Counted from the stretch's first letter, positions 35,908-44,533 are shown. The stretch: 44,533 nt of DNA from Pseudomonas donghuensis (GCF_000259195.1 NZ_JH650762.1:124183-168715), one strand, 5' to 3'. Translations and numbers: made by a program. Notes: a model not told the origin generated them from the letters alone.

Positions 35908-36102
35908 GTACCTGCGCAATTGCTGCTCGACAAGCCGAGCAACCACCTCGACCTGCCCTCCCTCGCCGCCCTGGAAGCCATGCTGCGCCAGTATCGCGGG
36001 ACCTTGCTGGTAGCGTCCCACGACCAGGTGTTCATGCAGCAACTGGCGCTGGACGACTACCTGCAGTTGGGCGAAGGCTCAGAACTGCACATCCGCCGTT
36101 GA
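35908..36102 (+). pseudogene. C-terminal fragment of an ABC-F ATPase
   Basis: The frame reads QLLLDKPSNHLDLPSLAALE, then GTLLVASHDQVFMQQ and ends at TGA 36102. This is the Walker B, D-loop and switch-His part of the second ATPase domain of ABC-F proteins (normally LLLDEPTNHLD...SHD). The catalytic Glu is replaced by Lys (LLDKPSN), and there is no Walker A or signature upstream, where paralogue B2 ends. It overlaps the convergent hydrolase gene by 24 bases. Clearly a relic. Confidence 0.8.
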
Positions 36103-36609
36103 TTGCAGGCGGGCAAAGGCGCCGCCCAGGGTCAGGTTGTGGTGGGCGATGATCGCCTCGGCCGACAAGCCGGGGGTGTCCATGCAGGTGTGGGCATCGC
36201 TGACCAGCACCACGTTGAAGCCCAGCTCGCGGGCAACCCGGCAGTTGGTGTCGACGCAGTACTGGGTTTTGAGGCCGACGATGACCAGCTCATCAATGGC
36301 GGCCTCGCGTAGCTGATCGGCCAGCGAGGTGGCAAAGAAGGCACTGGGGCGGGTTTTATCGAACACGATGTCGCGGGCAGGATCGACCGCCAGCGCGGGC
36401 AGCAACTGCCACGCGGGGCTGCCTGCGGCGATCGGCGACCCTTGCGGGCCGGTGTGGCGAACCGCAAAAACCGGCGCCTGGGCAGCGTGGGCAGCGCCAA
36501 TCAGGGTGTTGACCTTGTTCAGTACCCGATCACCCTGCCAGGGTTGTTCGGGGCTATGGAACAAGCCCACTTGCATATCCAGGACCAGCAGTGCGCGTTT
36601 TGCTTGCAT
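36079..36609 (-). CDS. Isochorismatase-family cysteine hydrolase
   Basis: 176 residues from MQAKRALLVLD; GGAG lies eight bases upstream of this ATG, and only about two bases upstream of an earlier ATG at 36615. Triad: Asp in LVLDMQVGL (residue 10), Lys in VFDKTRPSAF (near 84) and Cys in GLKTQYCVDTNCR (near 116). The substrate is unknown. What is unusual is upstream: a Thr-rich leader peptide and attenuator (36651-36807) that should control its transcription. The 3' end overlaps the ABC-F relic on the other strand. Confidence 0.87.
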   Translation of the reverse strand: MQAKRALLVLDMQVGLFHSPEQPWQGDRVLNKVNTLIGAAHAAQAPVFAVRHTGPQGSPIAAGSPAWQLLPALAVDPARDIVFDKTRPSAFFATSLADQLREAAIDELVIVGLKTQYCVDTNCRVARELGFNVVLVSDAHTCMDTPGLSAEAIIAHHNLTLGGAFARLQSTADVQF

Positions 36610-36642
36610 CTTCATCTCTCCGTGATTGGCCAGCCAGGACGG

Positions 36643-36681
36643 AGAAAAGACAAGGCCCCGTCCATTGCTGGCGGGGCCTTG
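36643..36681 (-). terminator. Attenuator terminator upstream of the hydrolase gene
   Basis: On the minus strand CAAGGCCCCG pairs perfectly with CGGGGCCTTG around an 11-base loop, followed by TCTTTTCTCC. It lies between the leader peptide (stop at 36701) and the hydrolase start (36609). A preceding small hairpin (CTGC-TAA / TTA-GCAG) covers the leader stop codon. The leader RNA contains GCGGGGC, complementary to GCCCCGC in the 5' arm, giving a possible antiterminator. Confidence 0.75.
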
Positions 36682-36700
36682 GTTTACCTGCTGCCTAAGG

Positions 36701-36772
36701 TTAAGCAGCCGTACCCGCCCCGCGTATGGCGGTGGTAGTGGTACGCGACGAGGTCAGCAGGCAAAGCTTCAT
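36701..36772 (-). CDS. Thr-rich leader peptide of a transcription attenuator
   Basis: 23 codons from ATG 36772 to TAA 36701. The peptide has Thr at positions 7, 11-14 and 21, and one Ile at 16, encoded mainly by ACC. Its end RGAG recalls GNGAG of the E. coli thr leader, a similarity explained by the RNA pairing rather than the peptide. A stall on the four Thr codons would leave the downstream GCGGGGC free to pair with the terminator arm. The ribosome site is poor; the predicted transcription start falls on or next to the ATG, so translation may be leaderless. The known Thr/Ile operons are not downstream; an isochorismatase-type gene is. Confidence 0.6.
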   Translation of the reverse strand: MKLCLLTSSRTTTTAIRGAGTAA

Positions 36773-36778
36773 ACTTCG

Positions 36779-36807
36779 ATAATGCGCCCGGACCGAGGAA
36801 CGGTCAA
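36779..36807 (-). promoter_or_regulatory. Sigma-70-type promoter of the attenuator transcript
   Basis: On the minus strand TTGACC (36807-36802), 17 bases, CATTAT (36784-36779). It has one mismatch in the -35 and two in the -10, with ideal spacing. Transcription would start near 36772, the first base of the leader ATG. Confidence 0.6.
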
Positions 36808-36963
36808 CGCCTGTTGCAACAGGCAGCGTCAAAGATTTTCACTGCGACCATGGTCCAATCTATGACTGGGCGTTCCCGATCTGCACGGGATGTATTATCG
36901 TGGCCGAGTGCGCAATAAGAACCGCCTGCTCCAGCAGGCATCTGCAACCGAATCGAGGGTGCC

Positions 36964-37983
36964 ATGAGTAACGAAAGCATTAACTGGGACAAGCTGGGCT
37001 TCGACTACATCAAGACCGACAAGCGCTACCTGTCCTATTTCCGTAACGGCGAATGGGACAAGGGCACCCTGACCGAAGACAACCAGCTGCACATCAGCGA
37101 AGGCTCGACCGCGCTGCATTATGGCCAGCAATGCTTCGAGGGGATGAAGGCCTACCGCTGCAAGGACGGCTCGATCAACCTGTTCCGCCCGGACCAGAAC
37201 GCCCTGCGCATGCAGCGCAGCTGTGACCGCCTGCTGATGCCGCAGGTGCCGACCGAACAGTTCATCGACGCCTGCAAGCAGGTGGTCAAGGCCAACGAGC
37301 GTTTCATTCCGCCGTACGGCAAGGGCGCCCTGTACCTGCGACCGTTCGTCATCGGCGTGGGCGACAACATCGGCGTGCGTACCGCGCCGGAGTTCATCTT
37401 CTCGATCTTCGCCATCCCGGTCGGCTCGTACTTCAAGGGCGGCATGACCCCGCACAAGTTCCTGATCTCCGACTACGACCGCGCCGCGCCACAAGGCACC
37501 GGCGCTGCCAAGGTGGGCGGCAACTACGCGGCCAGCCTGCAACCGGGCTACAAGGCCAAGCAAGCCGGCTTTGCCGACTGTATCTACCTTGACCCGCTGA
37601 CCCACACCAAGATCGAGGAAGTCGGCTCGGCCAACTTCTTCGGCATCACCGCCAACAACGAGTTCGTGACGCCGAAATCGGCTTCGGTACTGCCAGGCAT
37701 CACCCGCCTGTCGCTGATGGAACTGGCGCAATCGCGCCTGGGCCTGAAGGTCATCGAGGGCGACGTGGAAATCAACAACCTCGCCCGCTTCGTCGAGGCT
37801 GGCGCTTGCGGTACCGCTGCGGTGATCACCCCAATCGGCGGCATCCAGTACGGCGACAAGCTGCATGTGTTCTACAGCGAAAGCGAAGTCGGCCCGGTCA
37901 CCCAGAAGCTCTACAACGAGCTGACCGGCATCCAGAGCGGCGACATCGAAGGCCCGGCGGGCTGGGTTGTGAAAGTCGCCTGA
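36964..37983 (+). CDS. ilvE: Branched-chain amino acid aminotransferase
   Basis: 339 residues, PLP-dependent class IV aminotransferase catalysing the last step of Leu, Ile and Val synthesis. The PLP Lys is in AAKVGGNYAASLQPG (near residue 183), and EEVGSANFFGI (near 219) and CGTAAVITPIG (near 280) are conserved. The length fits the longer bacterial BCAT type. GAGGGTG precedes the ATG. It is divergent from the attenuator-controlled hydrolase, with about 190 bases between the ilvE ATG and the leader ATG. Confidence 0.95.
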   Translation: MSNESINWDKLGFDYIKTDKRYLSYFRNGEWDKGTLTEDNQLHISEGSTALHYGQQCFEGMKAYRCKDGSINLFRPDQNALRMQRSCDRLLMPQVPTEQFIDACKQVVKANERFIPPYGKGALYLRPFVIGVGDNIGVRTAPEFIFSIFAIPVGSYFKGGMTPHKFLISDYDRAAPQGTGAAKVGGNYAASLQPGYKAKQAGFADCIYLDPLTHTKIEEVGSANFFGITANNEFVTPKSASVLPGITRLSLMELAQSRLGLKVIEGDVEINNLARFVEAGACGTAAVITPIGGIQYGDKLHVFYSESEVGPVTQKLYNELTGIQSGDIEGPAGWVVKVA

Positions 37984-38009
37984 CCTGCAATAGGGGCCGC
38001 GCTGCGGCC

Positions 38010-38038
38010 CATCGCCGGCAAGGCCGGCGCCCACAGGG
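38010..38038. repeat. Single REP element
   Basis: CATCGCCGGCAAGGCCGGC followed by GCCCACAGG, between ilvE and the response regulator gene. No inverted partner is visible. Confidence 0.7.
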
Positions 38039-38151
38039 GTCGGTGCATGCCGGCCCATTGTGCCCCTCTCCCCTAGATGAATTTTTCTTTAACCCGGGCA
38101 CCGCCTATTCTTTGGCACAATCAGGTTTCTACCCGCCGCCCAGGTAAAAGC

Positions 38152-38832
38152 ATGCCCCGCGTACTGACTATCGAAGACGACGCTGTCACCGCCCAGGAGA
38201 TCGTCGCCGAGCTTTCCAGCCATGGCCTGGAAGTGGAATGGGCCAACAACGGCCGTGAAGGCCTGGCCAAGGCCATTGCCGGCGGTTACGACCTGATCAC
38301 CCTGGACCGGATGCTCCCGGAGGTCGATGGCCTGACTATCGTCACCACCCTGCGCACCCTGAAGATTGCCACGCCGATCCTGATGATCAGCGCCCTCTCG
38401 GATGTCGACGAACGGGTCCGCGGCCTGCGCGCCGGCGGTGACGACTACCTGACCAAGCCGTTCGCGTCCGATGAAATGGCCGCCCGCGTCGAGGTGTTGT
38501 TGCGGCGCAACAGCGTGCCCCTGGCACAGACCCGCCTGCAGGTCGCCGACCTTGAGCTGGACCTGATCAGCCACGAGGCCAAGCGCGGCGATCAGACCCT
38601 CAACCTGCTGCCCACCGAGTACAAGTTGCTGGAATTCCTCATGCGCCACGCCGGCCAGGTAATTACCCGGATGATGATTTTCGAGGAAGTCTGGGGCTAC
38701 CACTTCGACCCGGGCACCAACCTGATCGACGTGCACATCGGACGCTTGCGCAAGAAGATCGACGCCGCTGGCCAGACACCGCTGATTCGCACCGTGCGGG
38801 GATCGGGCTATGCCATTGCCGAACCCGTCTAA
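38152..38832 (+). CDS. OmpR/PhoB-family response regulator
   Basis: 226 residues. Receiver domain with acidic pocket ED (8-10), phospho-acceptor Asp52 (LDRMLPEVDG) and Lys102 (LTKPF); C-terminal winged helix with LLPTEYKLLEFLMRHAG and a DVHIGRLRKKID recognition helix (near 190-203). It controls transcription in answer to the kinase encoded by the next gene, which overlaps it by 23 bases. The signal and targets cannot be told from the sequence. Start at MPRVL, after a weak AGGT site. Confidence 0.93.
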   Translation: MPRVLTIEDDAVTAQEIVAELSSHGLEVEWANNGREGLAKAIAGGYDLITLDRMLPEVDGLTIVTTLRTLKIATPILMISALSDVDERVRGLRAGGDDYLTKPFASDEMAARVEVLLRRNSVPLAQTRLQVADLELDLISHEAKRGDQTLNLLPTEYKLLEFLMRHAGQVITRMMIFEEVWGYHFDPGTNLIDVHIGRLRKKIDAAGQTPLIRTVRGSGYAIAEPV

Positions 38833-40198
38833 GGGCTGGAGCTCGTCCACCAGCCGCCTGCTGGCGCTGTACAGCTTCCTGTTCGTGGCCTGGAGCAGCA
38901 TCCTCATGGGGGTGCTGTACTTCGAGGTCTCGGGCTACCTGAACAAGCTCACCCGCCATTCCTTGCTGCAGCGCCAGCACCTGTTCGCGCACATGAGCGG
39001 CAAGCAACTCGATGACGCGCTGATTGCCAGCCAGGCGTTCGAGGAGCGCAGCTTCGATGCCTATGGGCTGTTCGATGGGCAGTTCAATCCGCTCGGCGGG
39101 CAGATCCGCCAAGTGCCGCCCGAGCTGGGCCTGGATGGCAAGATTCATGAACTGAGCCGCTGCCTGGACGCCGACGACCCGCACCTGCCCCGCGACAGCT
39201 GCGATGCGGTGGCGATCAAGGTCCGCGATGGCCGCTGGCTGCTGCTGGTGCGCGACAACGGCTCGCTGTTCGTGGTCACCCGCATCATCCTCCACGCGCT
39301 GCTCTGGGGCCTGTCGCTGACCATCATCCCCGGCATCGCCGGCTGGTACCTGCTGCGCCGCCGGCCACTCAAGCGGATCCGCGCGATCCAGGCCAGCGCC
39401 GAGCAGATCGTCGCCGGCGACCTGACCCGGCGCCTGCCGCTGTCGGCGCGGCGCGACGAACTGGACATGCTGGCGGCCATCGTCAACGCCATGCTCGACC
39501 GCATCGAGCGCCTGATGCATGAAGTCAAAGGCGTGTGTGACAACATCGCCCACGACCTGCGCACCCCACTGACCCGTCTGCGCGCCCAGCTCTACCGGAT
39601 TCGCCAGCAGGCCGGCGATGATTCACCGCAGGCCGAGGCGCTGGAACAGGCCATTGGCGAAACCGATACCTTGATGGCGCGTTTTCGCGGCTTGCTGCGC
39701 ATCAGTGAGCTGGAAGACCGCCAGCGCCGCGCCGGCTTCGTCGAGCTTGATCCCCATGGGCTGCTGCAGGAGCTGCATGACTTCTACCTGCCGCTGGCCG
39801 AAGACGGCGAGATTGACCTGACGCTGGACATGCCTGAACAACTACCGGCACTGCACGGTGACCGCGAGTTGCTGTTCGAGGCGCTGGCCAACCTGGTGGG
39901 CAATGCCATCAAGTTCACCCCGGTGCAGGGTCAGGTGCTGATGCGTGCACTGAGCGATGCCAAGGGTGTGCATATCGAGGTGCACGACAGCGGCCCGGGG
40001 ATTCCCGAGGATGAACGCGGGGCGGTGTTGAAGCGCTTTTATCGCAGTGAAGAAGGCCAGCGTCACCCGGGGTTCGGGCTGGGCTTGTCGATCGTTGCAG
40101 CGATCGTCGACCTGCATGGCTTTGAGCTGGAGGTGGGAGGGAGTGAGCTGGGTGGGGCGAAACTGGTGTTGCACTGCAGGACGGGTGTCGTCAGTTAG
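38810..40198 (+). CDS. Membrane sensor histidine kinase
   Basis: 462 residues. Two membrane helices (about 16-37 and 159-181) enclose a periplasmic sensor of about 120 residues; then a HAMP domain (about 182-235), the dimerisation domain with phospho-acceptor His248 (NIAHDLRTPLTRL), and the ATPase with N box (LVGNAIKF) and G boxes (DSGPGIP, GFGLGLSIV). Partner of the preceding regulator; the overlap suggests coupled translation. The ligand is unknown. Confidence 0.93.
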   Translation: MPLPNPSKGWSSSTSRLLALYSFLFVAWSSILMGVLYFEVSGYLNKLTRHSLLQRQHLFAHMSGKQLDDALIASQAFEERSFDAYGLFDGQFNPLGGQIRQVPPELGLDGKIHELSRCLDADDPHLPRDSCDAVAIKVRDGRWLLLVRDNGSLFVVTRIILHALLWGLSLTIIPGIAGWYLLRRRPLKRIRAIQASAEQIVAGDLTRRLPLSARRDELDMLAAIVNAMLDRIERLMHEVKGVCDNIAHDLRTPLTRLRAQLYRIRQQAGDDSPQAEALEQAIGETDTLMARFRGLLRISELEDRQRRAGFVELDPHGLLQELHDFYLPLAEDGEIDLTLDMPEQLPALHGDRELLFEALANLVGNAIKFTPVQGQVLMRALSDAKGVHIEVHDSGPGIPEDERGAVLKRFYRSEEGQRHPGFGLGLSIVAAIVDLHGFELEVGGSELGGAKLVLHCRTGVVS

Positions 40199-40203
40199 GG
40201 GCT

Positions 40204-40270
40204 CATCGCGGGGCAAGCCCGCTCCCACAGAGGATTGCAGTCTTCTGTGGGAGCGGGCTTGCCCCGCGAT
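40204..40270. repeat. REP pair (inverted), long hairpin
   Basis: CATCGCGGGGCAAGCCCGC with TCCCACAGA, and its near-perfect inverted copy TTCTGTGGGAGCGGGC with TTGCCCCGCGAT. It separates the convergent ends of the kinase gene and cysS and may serve as a bidirectional terminator. Confidence 0.88.
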
Positions 40271-40273
40271 TGC

Positions 40274-41656
40274 TTAGTCAGCCAAGCGCCAGGTCGTGCC
40301 GCCCTTGCCGTCTTCCAGCACCACGCCCATGGCGGTCAGCTGGTCGCGGATGCGGTCGGATTCGGCCCAGTTCTTGTCGGCGCGCGCTTGCAGGCGCGCC
40401 TGGATCAGGGCTTCAACCTCGGCGGCATCAACCTTGCCTTCGGCACCGGCACGCAGGAAGTCATCGGCGTCCAGTTGCAGCACACCGAGCAAGTCACCCA
40501 GCTCGCGCAGACGACCGGCCAGGCCAGCAGCGGCCTGTGGGTCGCTCTCGCGCAGGCGGTTGATCTCGCGCACCAGGTCGAACAGCACGGCGCAGGCTTC
40601 GGGGGTGCCGAAGTCGTCGTTCATCGCCACGGTGAAACGCTCGACGTACTCCTCGCCACCTTCAGCCGCCACCCGCGGCAGGCCGCGCAGGGCGTGGTAG
40701 AAGCGCTCCAGGGCACCCTTGGACTCGCGCAGGCTGTCTTCGGAGTAGTTGATCGAGCTGCGGTAGTGGCTCGACACCAGCAGGTAGCGCACCACCTCCG
40801 GGTGATACTTGTCGAGCACGTCGCGAATGGTGAAGAAGTTGTTCAAGGACTTGGACATCTTCTCGCCATTGATGCGAATCATGCCGCAATGCATCCATGA
40901 GTTGGCGTACTGCTTGCCGGTCGCGGCCTCGCTCTGGGCGATTTCGTTCTCGTGGTGCGGGAACTCCAGGTCGTTGCCACCGCCGTGGATGTCGAAGCTC
41001 TCGCCCAGGCAGCAGGTGGACATCACCGAGCACTCGATGTGCCAGCCCGGACGGCCCGGGCCCCATGGCGACTCCCAGCTCGGCTCGCCCGGCTTGACGC
41101 CCTTCCAGAGGACGAAGTCGAGCGGGTCCTGCTTGGCTTCGTCGACCTCGATGCGGGCACCGATGCGCAGGTCTTCGATCTTCTTGCGCGACAGCTTGCC
41201 GTAGCCGACGAACTTGCCGACCCGGTAGTACACGTCGCCGTTGCCCGGCGCGTAGGCATAACCCTTGTCGATCAGGGTCTGGATCATCGCGTGCATGCCG
41301 GCGATATGGTCGGTGGCACGCGGCTCCTGGTCCGGCGGCAGGATGTTCAGGCGGCGCTCGTCTTCGTGCATCGCGTCGATCATGCGGGCGGTCAGGGCGT
41401 CGAAGGATTCGCCGTTGTCGTTGGCCCGGTTGATGATCTTGTCATCGATGTCGGTGATGTTGCGCACGTAGGTCAGGTCGTAGCCGCTGTAACGCAGCCA
41501 GCGGGTCACCAGGTCAAAGGCGACCATGCTGCGCCCGTGGCCCAGGTGGCAGAAGTCGTAGACGGTCATGCCGCAGACGTACATCCGAACCTTGTTGCCT
41601 TCAAGCGGTTTGAAGACTTCCTTGGTCTTGCTGAGCGTGTTGTAGATGGTAAGCAC
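40274..41656 (-). CDS. cysS: Cysteinyl-tRNA synthetase
   Basis: 460 residues, class I synthetase. The HIGH motif appears as HLGH ([10 protein letters not shown], near residue 37) and KMSKS as [11 protein letters not shown] (near 267). Zinc-site residues [12 protein letters not shown] and the conserved WHIECSVMS and [14 protein letters not shown] are present. It lies nine bases after glnS and shares its transcript. Confidence 0.97.
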   Translation of the reverse strand: MLTIYNTLSKTKEVFKPLEGNKVRMYVCGMTVYDFCHLGHGRSMVAFDLVTRWLRYSGYDLTYVRNITDIDDKIINRANDNGESFDALTARMIDAMHEDERRLNILPPDQEPRATDHIAGMHAMIQTLIDKGYAYAPGNGDVYYRVGKFVGYGKLSRKKIEDLRIGARIEVDEAKQDPLDFVLWKGVKPGEPSWESPWGPGRPGWHIECSVMSTCCLGESFDIHGGGNDLEFPHHENEIAQSEAATGKQYANSWMHCGMIRINGEKMSKSLNNFFTIRDVLDKYHPEVVRYLLVSSHYRSSINYSEDSLRESKGALERFYHALRGLPRVAAEGGEEYVERFTVAMNDDFGTPEACAVLFDLVREINRLRESDPQAAAGLAGRLRELGDLLGVLQLDADDFLRAGAEGKVDAAEVEALIQARLQARADKNWAESDRIRDQLTAMGVVLEDGKGGTTWRLAD

Positions 41657-41665
41657 GAGAGTTCC

Positions 41666-43369
41666 TTAGCTGCCCCACGAATCGCGCAGGGTCACGGTGC
41701 GGTTGAACACCGGGCGACCCGGCTGGGAGTCTTTCAGGTCGGCGCAGAAATAGCCTTCGCGCTCGAACTGGAAGCGGTCTTCTGGCTGGGCCTGGCCCAG
41801 GGAAGGTTCCGCACGACAACCGGTCAGCACCTGCAGCGAATCAGGATTGATGTTGTCAAGGAAGTTGCCGCCATCTTCGGTCTTCTCGGGGTTGGCCGAG
41901 CGGAACAGGCGATCGTACAGGCGCACTTCGCATTCGACGCTGGCAGCGGCCGGCACCCAGTGGATCACGCCCTTGACCTTGCGGCCTTCGGGGTTCTTGC
42001 CCAGGGTGTCCGGGTCATACGAGCAGCGCAGCTCGACGATGTTGCCGTCGGCATCCTTGATGGCCTCGTCGGCGCGGATCACGTAGCTGCCGCGCAGGCG
42101 CACTTCACCGGCCGGCTCCAGGCGCTTGTAGCCCTTTGGCGGCTCTTCCATGAAGTCGTCGCGATCGATGTAGATCTCGCGGGCAAATGGCAGCGCGCGC
42201 ACGCCCATGTCTTCTTTCGGGTGGCGCGGCAGCTCGAGGTTCTCGACCTGGCCTTCGGGGTAGTTGGTGATGACTACTTTCAGCGGGCGCAGCACGCACA
42301 TGGCGCGGGGCGCGGTGCGATCGAGGTCGTCGCGGATGCTGAATTCGAGCATCGACATGTCGACCACGCCGTCAGAGCGGTTGGTACCGATCATTTCGCA
42401 GAAATTGCGGATCGAGGCCGGGGTGTAACCGCGGCGACGGAAGCCCGACAGGGTCGACATGCGCGGGTCGTCCCAACCGTTGACATGCTGCTCGTCGACC
42501 AGTTGCTTGAGCTTGCGCTTGCTGGTGATGGTGTAGTTCAGGTTCAGGCGGCTGAACTCGTACTGGCGCGGCTTGGCCGGCACCGGCAGGTTGTCGAGGA
42601 ACCATTCGTACAGCGGGCGATGGCCTTCGAACTCCAGGGTGCAGATCGAGTGGGTGATGCCTTCGATGGCGTCCGACTGACCGTGGGTGAAGTCATAGTT
42701 GGGGTAGATGCACCAGGTGTCACCGGTCTGGTGGTGGTGGGCATGACGGATGCGATAGAGGATCGGGTCGCGCAGGTTCATGTTCGGCGAGGCCATGTCG
42801 ATCTTGGCCCGCAGGACGCGCTCGCCGTCCTTGAACTCGCCGGCCTTCATGCGCGCGAACAGGTCGAGGTTCTCTTCGACCGAACGCTCGCGGAACGGGC
42901 TGTTCTTGCCTGGGGTGGTCAGGTTGCCACGGTATTCCTTGGCCTGCTCCGGGGTCAGGTCGCAGACGTAGGCCTTGCCGGCCTTGATCAGCTCGACCGC
43001 CCAGGCGTGCAGCTGGTCGAAGTATTGCGAGGCGTAGCGCACCGGGCCGGTCCACTCGAAGCCCAGCCACTTGACGTCGCTCTGGATCGCATCGATGTAC
43101 TCCTGGTCCTCTTTGGCCGGGTTGGTGTCATCGAAACGCAGGTGACAGGCCCCACCGAACTCCTGGGCCAGGCCGAAGTTCACACAGATCGACTTGGCAT
43201 GACCGATGTGCAGGTAACCGTTGGGCTCTGGCGGAAAACGGGTGACGATGCTGCTGTGCTTGCCCGAGTCCAGGTCTGCCTGCACGATCGGACGCAGGAA
43301 GTTCGCAGGGATGGCGGGAGCGCCTTTGGCAGCGGCGTTGGGAGCGGTGTCGGCAGTGGGCTTGCTCAT
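41666..43369 (-). CDS. glnS: Glutaminyl-tRNA synthetase
   Basis: 567 residues from [13 protein letters not shown] lies five bases upstream. Class I motifs HIGH (YLHIGHAKS, near residue 58) and a KMSKS-type site ([11 protein letters not shown], near 278), plus [10 protein letters not shown] and [10 protein letters not shown], are typical of GlnS. First gene of the glnS-cysS pair. A -10-like TATGAT is present upstream, without a clear -35. Confidence 0.97.
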   Translation of the reverse strand: MSKPTADTAPNAAAKGAPAIPANFLRPIVQADLDSGKHSSIVTRFPPEPNGYLHIGHAKSICVNFGLAQEFGGACHLRFDDTNPAKEDQEYIDAIQSDVKWLGFEWTGPVRYASQYFDQLHAWAVELIKAGKAYVCDLTPEQAKEYRGNLTTPGKNSPFRERSVEENLDLFARMKAGEFKDGERVLRAKIDMASPNMNLRDPILYRIRHAHHHQTGDTWCIYPNYDFTHGQSDAIEGITHSICTLEFEGHRPLYEWFLDNLPVPAKPRQYEFSRLNLNYTITSKRKLKQLVDEQHVNGWDDPRMSTLSGFRRRGYTPASIRNFCEMIGTNRSDGVVDMSMLEFSIRDDLDRTAPRAMCVLRPLKVVITNYPEGQVENLELPRHPKEDMGVRALPFAREIYIDRDDFMEEPPKGYKRLEPAGEVRLRGSYVIRADEAIKDADGNIVELRCSYDPDTLGKNPEGRKVKGVIHWVPAAASVECEVRLYDRLFRSANPEKTEDGGNFLDNINPDSLQVLTGCRAEPSLGQAQPEDRFQFEREGYFCADLKDSQPGRPVFNRTVTLRDSWGS

Positions 43370-43605
43370 AGGATCCTTGAATACGGGGTGCACGGCCTGG
43401 GTAGGCCGACTGAATCAAAGCGCTTATCATAGCCGAAGCGGTCGAGCTGCCGACAGCATCGCGCCGACAAACTGGCGCGATATTCGCCGGCGAATGCAAA
43501 AAAACTGCCGCGAATCACGTATCGCGGGCTGTAGACTGTACGTCAGGTGTGTATCGCGATACTGCGCGAACAATTTCCAATGCCTTGAAAAGAGCGAATT
43601 TCAGC

Positions 43606-44106
43606 ATGTCCAAAGTCAAACTGAGCACCAACCACGGCGACATCGTCCTGCAACTGGATGCCGAAAAAGCCCCGAAAACCGTCGAGAACTTCGTTCAATA
43701 CGTGAAAGAAGGCCACTACGACAACACCGTGTTCCACCGTGTGATCAAGGGCTTCATGATTCAGGGCGGCGGTTTCGAGCCAGGCATGAGCCAGAAGAAA
43801 ACCCGCGCCAGCATCCAGAACGAAGCTGACAACGGCCTGAAGAACGACAAGTACAGCATCGCCATGGCCCGTACCATGGAGCCGCATTCGGCCTCGGCGC
43901 AGTTCTTCATCAACGCCTCGAACAACGATTTCCTCAACCACAGCGGCAAGAACGTGCAGGGCTGGGGCTACGCGGTGTTCGGTAAAGTGACCGAAGGCCA
44001 GGACATCGTCGACAAGATCGAAGCCGTTGCCACCGGTTCCAAGTCCGGTCACCAGGACGTGCCGAAGGACGACGTGATCATCGAGAAAGCCGAGATCATT
44101 GAGTGA
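43606..44106 (+). CDS. ppiB: Peptidyl-prolyl cis-trans isomerase B (cyclophilin type)
   Basis: 166 residues, no signal peptide, so cytoplasmic. Cyclophilin motifs [15 protein letters not shown] (near residue 43-57, active-site Arg) and [16 protein letters not shown] (near 97-112) are intact. It speeds proline isomerisation during folding. Its stop overlaps the lpxH start (GTGA), an order known from other Pseudomonas. Divergent from glnS. Confidence 0.96.
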   Translation: MSKVKLSTNHGDIVLQLDAEKAPKTVENFVQYVKEGHYDNTVFHRVIKGFMIQGGGFEPGMSQKKTRASIQNEADNGLKNDKYSIAMARTMEPHSASAQFFINASNNDFLNHSGKNVQGWGYAVFGKVTEGQDIVDKIEAVATGSKSGHQDVPKDDVIIEKAEIIE

Positions 44107-44533
44107 TACTGCTGATCTCTGATCTGCACCTGCAAGAAGAACGCCCGGACATTACCCGGGCGTTTGTTGATCTGCTCGACGGTCGTGCGCGGCACGCCGA
44201 GGCGCTGTACATCCTCGGCGACTTCTTCGAGGCATGGATCGGCGACGACGCCATGACGCCCTTCCAGACCTCGATCTGCCAGGCCCTGCGCGCCCTGAGC
44301 GACAGCGGCACGCAGGTCTTCCTGATGCACGGCAACCGCGACTTCCTGCTCGGCCAGGCTTTTTGCAAGGCCGCGGGCTGCACATTGCTGGCGGACCCCA
44401 GCGTGGTCGAGATGGGCGGTGAGCCGGTGTTGCTGATGCACGGCGACAGCCTGTGCACCCGCGACCTGGCCTACATGAAAATGCGCCGTTACCTGCGCAA
44501 CCCGCTAAGCCTGTGGATTCTCCGGCACCTGCC
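44103..44533 (+). CDS. lpxH: UDP-2,3-diacylglucosamine diphosphatase, 5' part
   Basis: The first 143 codons are present; the gene leaves the window. GTG start overlapping the ppiB stop. Metallophosphatase motifs: ISDLHL (Asp and His), [15 protein letters not shown] near residue 80, and HGDS near 115. LpxH removes UMP from UDP-diacylglucosamine in lipid A synthesis, on the inner face of the inner membrane. Confidence 0.95.
   Translation, partial: MILLISDLHLQEERPDITRAFVDLLDGRARHAEALYILGDFFEAWIGDDAMTPFQTSICQALRALSDSGTQVFLMHGNRDFLLGQAFCKAAGCTLLADPSVVEMGGEPVLLMHGDSLCTRDLAYMKMRRYLRNPLSLWILRHL

Noticed and set aside
36651..36681. The GC-rich hairpin read as an ilvE leader on the plus strand
   Set aside because: The T-rich tail and the Thr-rich leader ORF are on the minus strand, and the hairpin is some 280 bases from ilvE, with no leader ORF in that direction.
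20697..40270. Repeated palindromes considered as CRISPR
   Set aside because: Scattered single or paired copies without regular spacers or cas genes; they fit REP elements.
40952..43432. 826-codon plus-strand frame opposite cysS and glnS
   Set aside because: Antisense shadow of two well-conserved tRNA synthetases; no ribosome site or domain.

Overview
The window reads as chromosomal DNA of a fluorescent Pseudomonas, probably of the P. putida type. It is GC-rich, with strong third-position bias that leaves very long antisense frames open. It carries pyoverdine-type NRPS and ferripyoverdine-handling genes in the order known from P. aeruginosa PA2403-PA2412, it has Pseudomonas REP elements in many intergenic gaps, and it ends in the glnS-cysS / ppiB-lpxH block. 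The species is inference; no rRNA or tRNA gene was seen.

Region 1 (1-24346) is a siderophore locus. Two adjoining NRPS genes run leftwards: 3300-14351 (C-A-T, C-A-T-E, C-A-T) and 1-3298 (C-A-T and the first residues of an E domain, cut by the window edge). The signature residues suggest Asp, a D-configured basic residue, a second basic residue, then D-Gln (or Glu). Divergently, fpvGHJK-fpvCDEF (14578-20693) encodes a PepSY-type membrane reductase, accessory periplasmic proteins, two binding proteins and an ABC transporter that recover iron from ferripyoverdine. An mbtH gene and a type II thioesterase follow on the minus strand, separated from fpvF by three genes not obviously related to siderophores. 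Both the NRPS operon and the mbtH operon have a TAATT-N16-CGT element matching the PvdS-type iron-starvation promoter with one mismatch. Together this gives synthesis under an iron-starvation sigma factor, with uptake and iron release next door.

Region 2 (24347-27731) is accessory and partly decayed: a possible LysR tail, a LysE-type exporter, an IS481-type transposase remnant between REP elements, a SUFU-like protein facing an unknown protein, and a GNAT acetyltransferase.

Region 3 (27755-33253) is an NAD salvage locus: nrtR and a second nadD on the minus strand, facing pncA-pncB-nadE and a lipoprotein gene. An imperfect 21-bp palindrome lies over the pncA promoter and is a natural NrtR operator candidate.

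Region 4 (33277-36820) holds a GNAT gene and then an unusual cluster of two paralogous 160-residue proteins followed by two paralogous 80-residue membrane proteins. It abuts a fragment of an ABC-F ATPase. Next, on the minus strand, is an isochorismatase-family gene preceded by what looks like a complete threonine-codon attenuator: promoter, 23-residue Thr-rich leader peptide, antiterminator and terminator. The attenuator and the paralogue cluster are the two observations I rate highest.

Region 5 (36964-44533) is core genome: ilvE, a two-component system, cysS and glnS (minus strand), ppiB, and the start of lpxH, which runs off the window.
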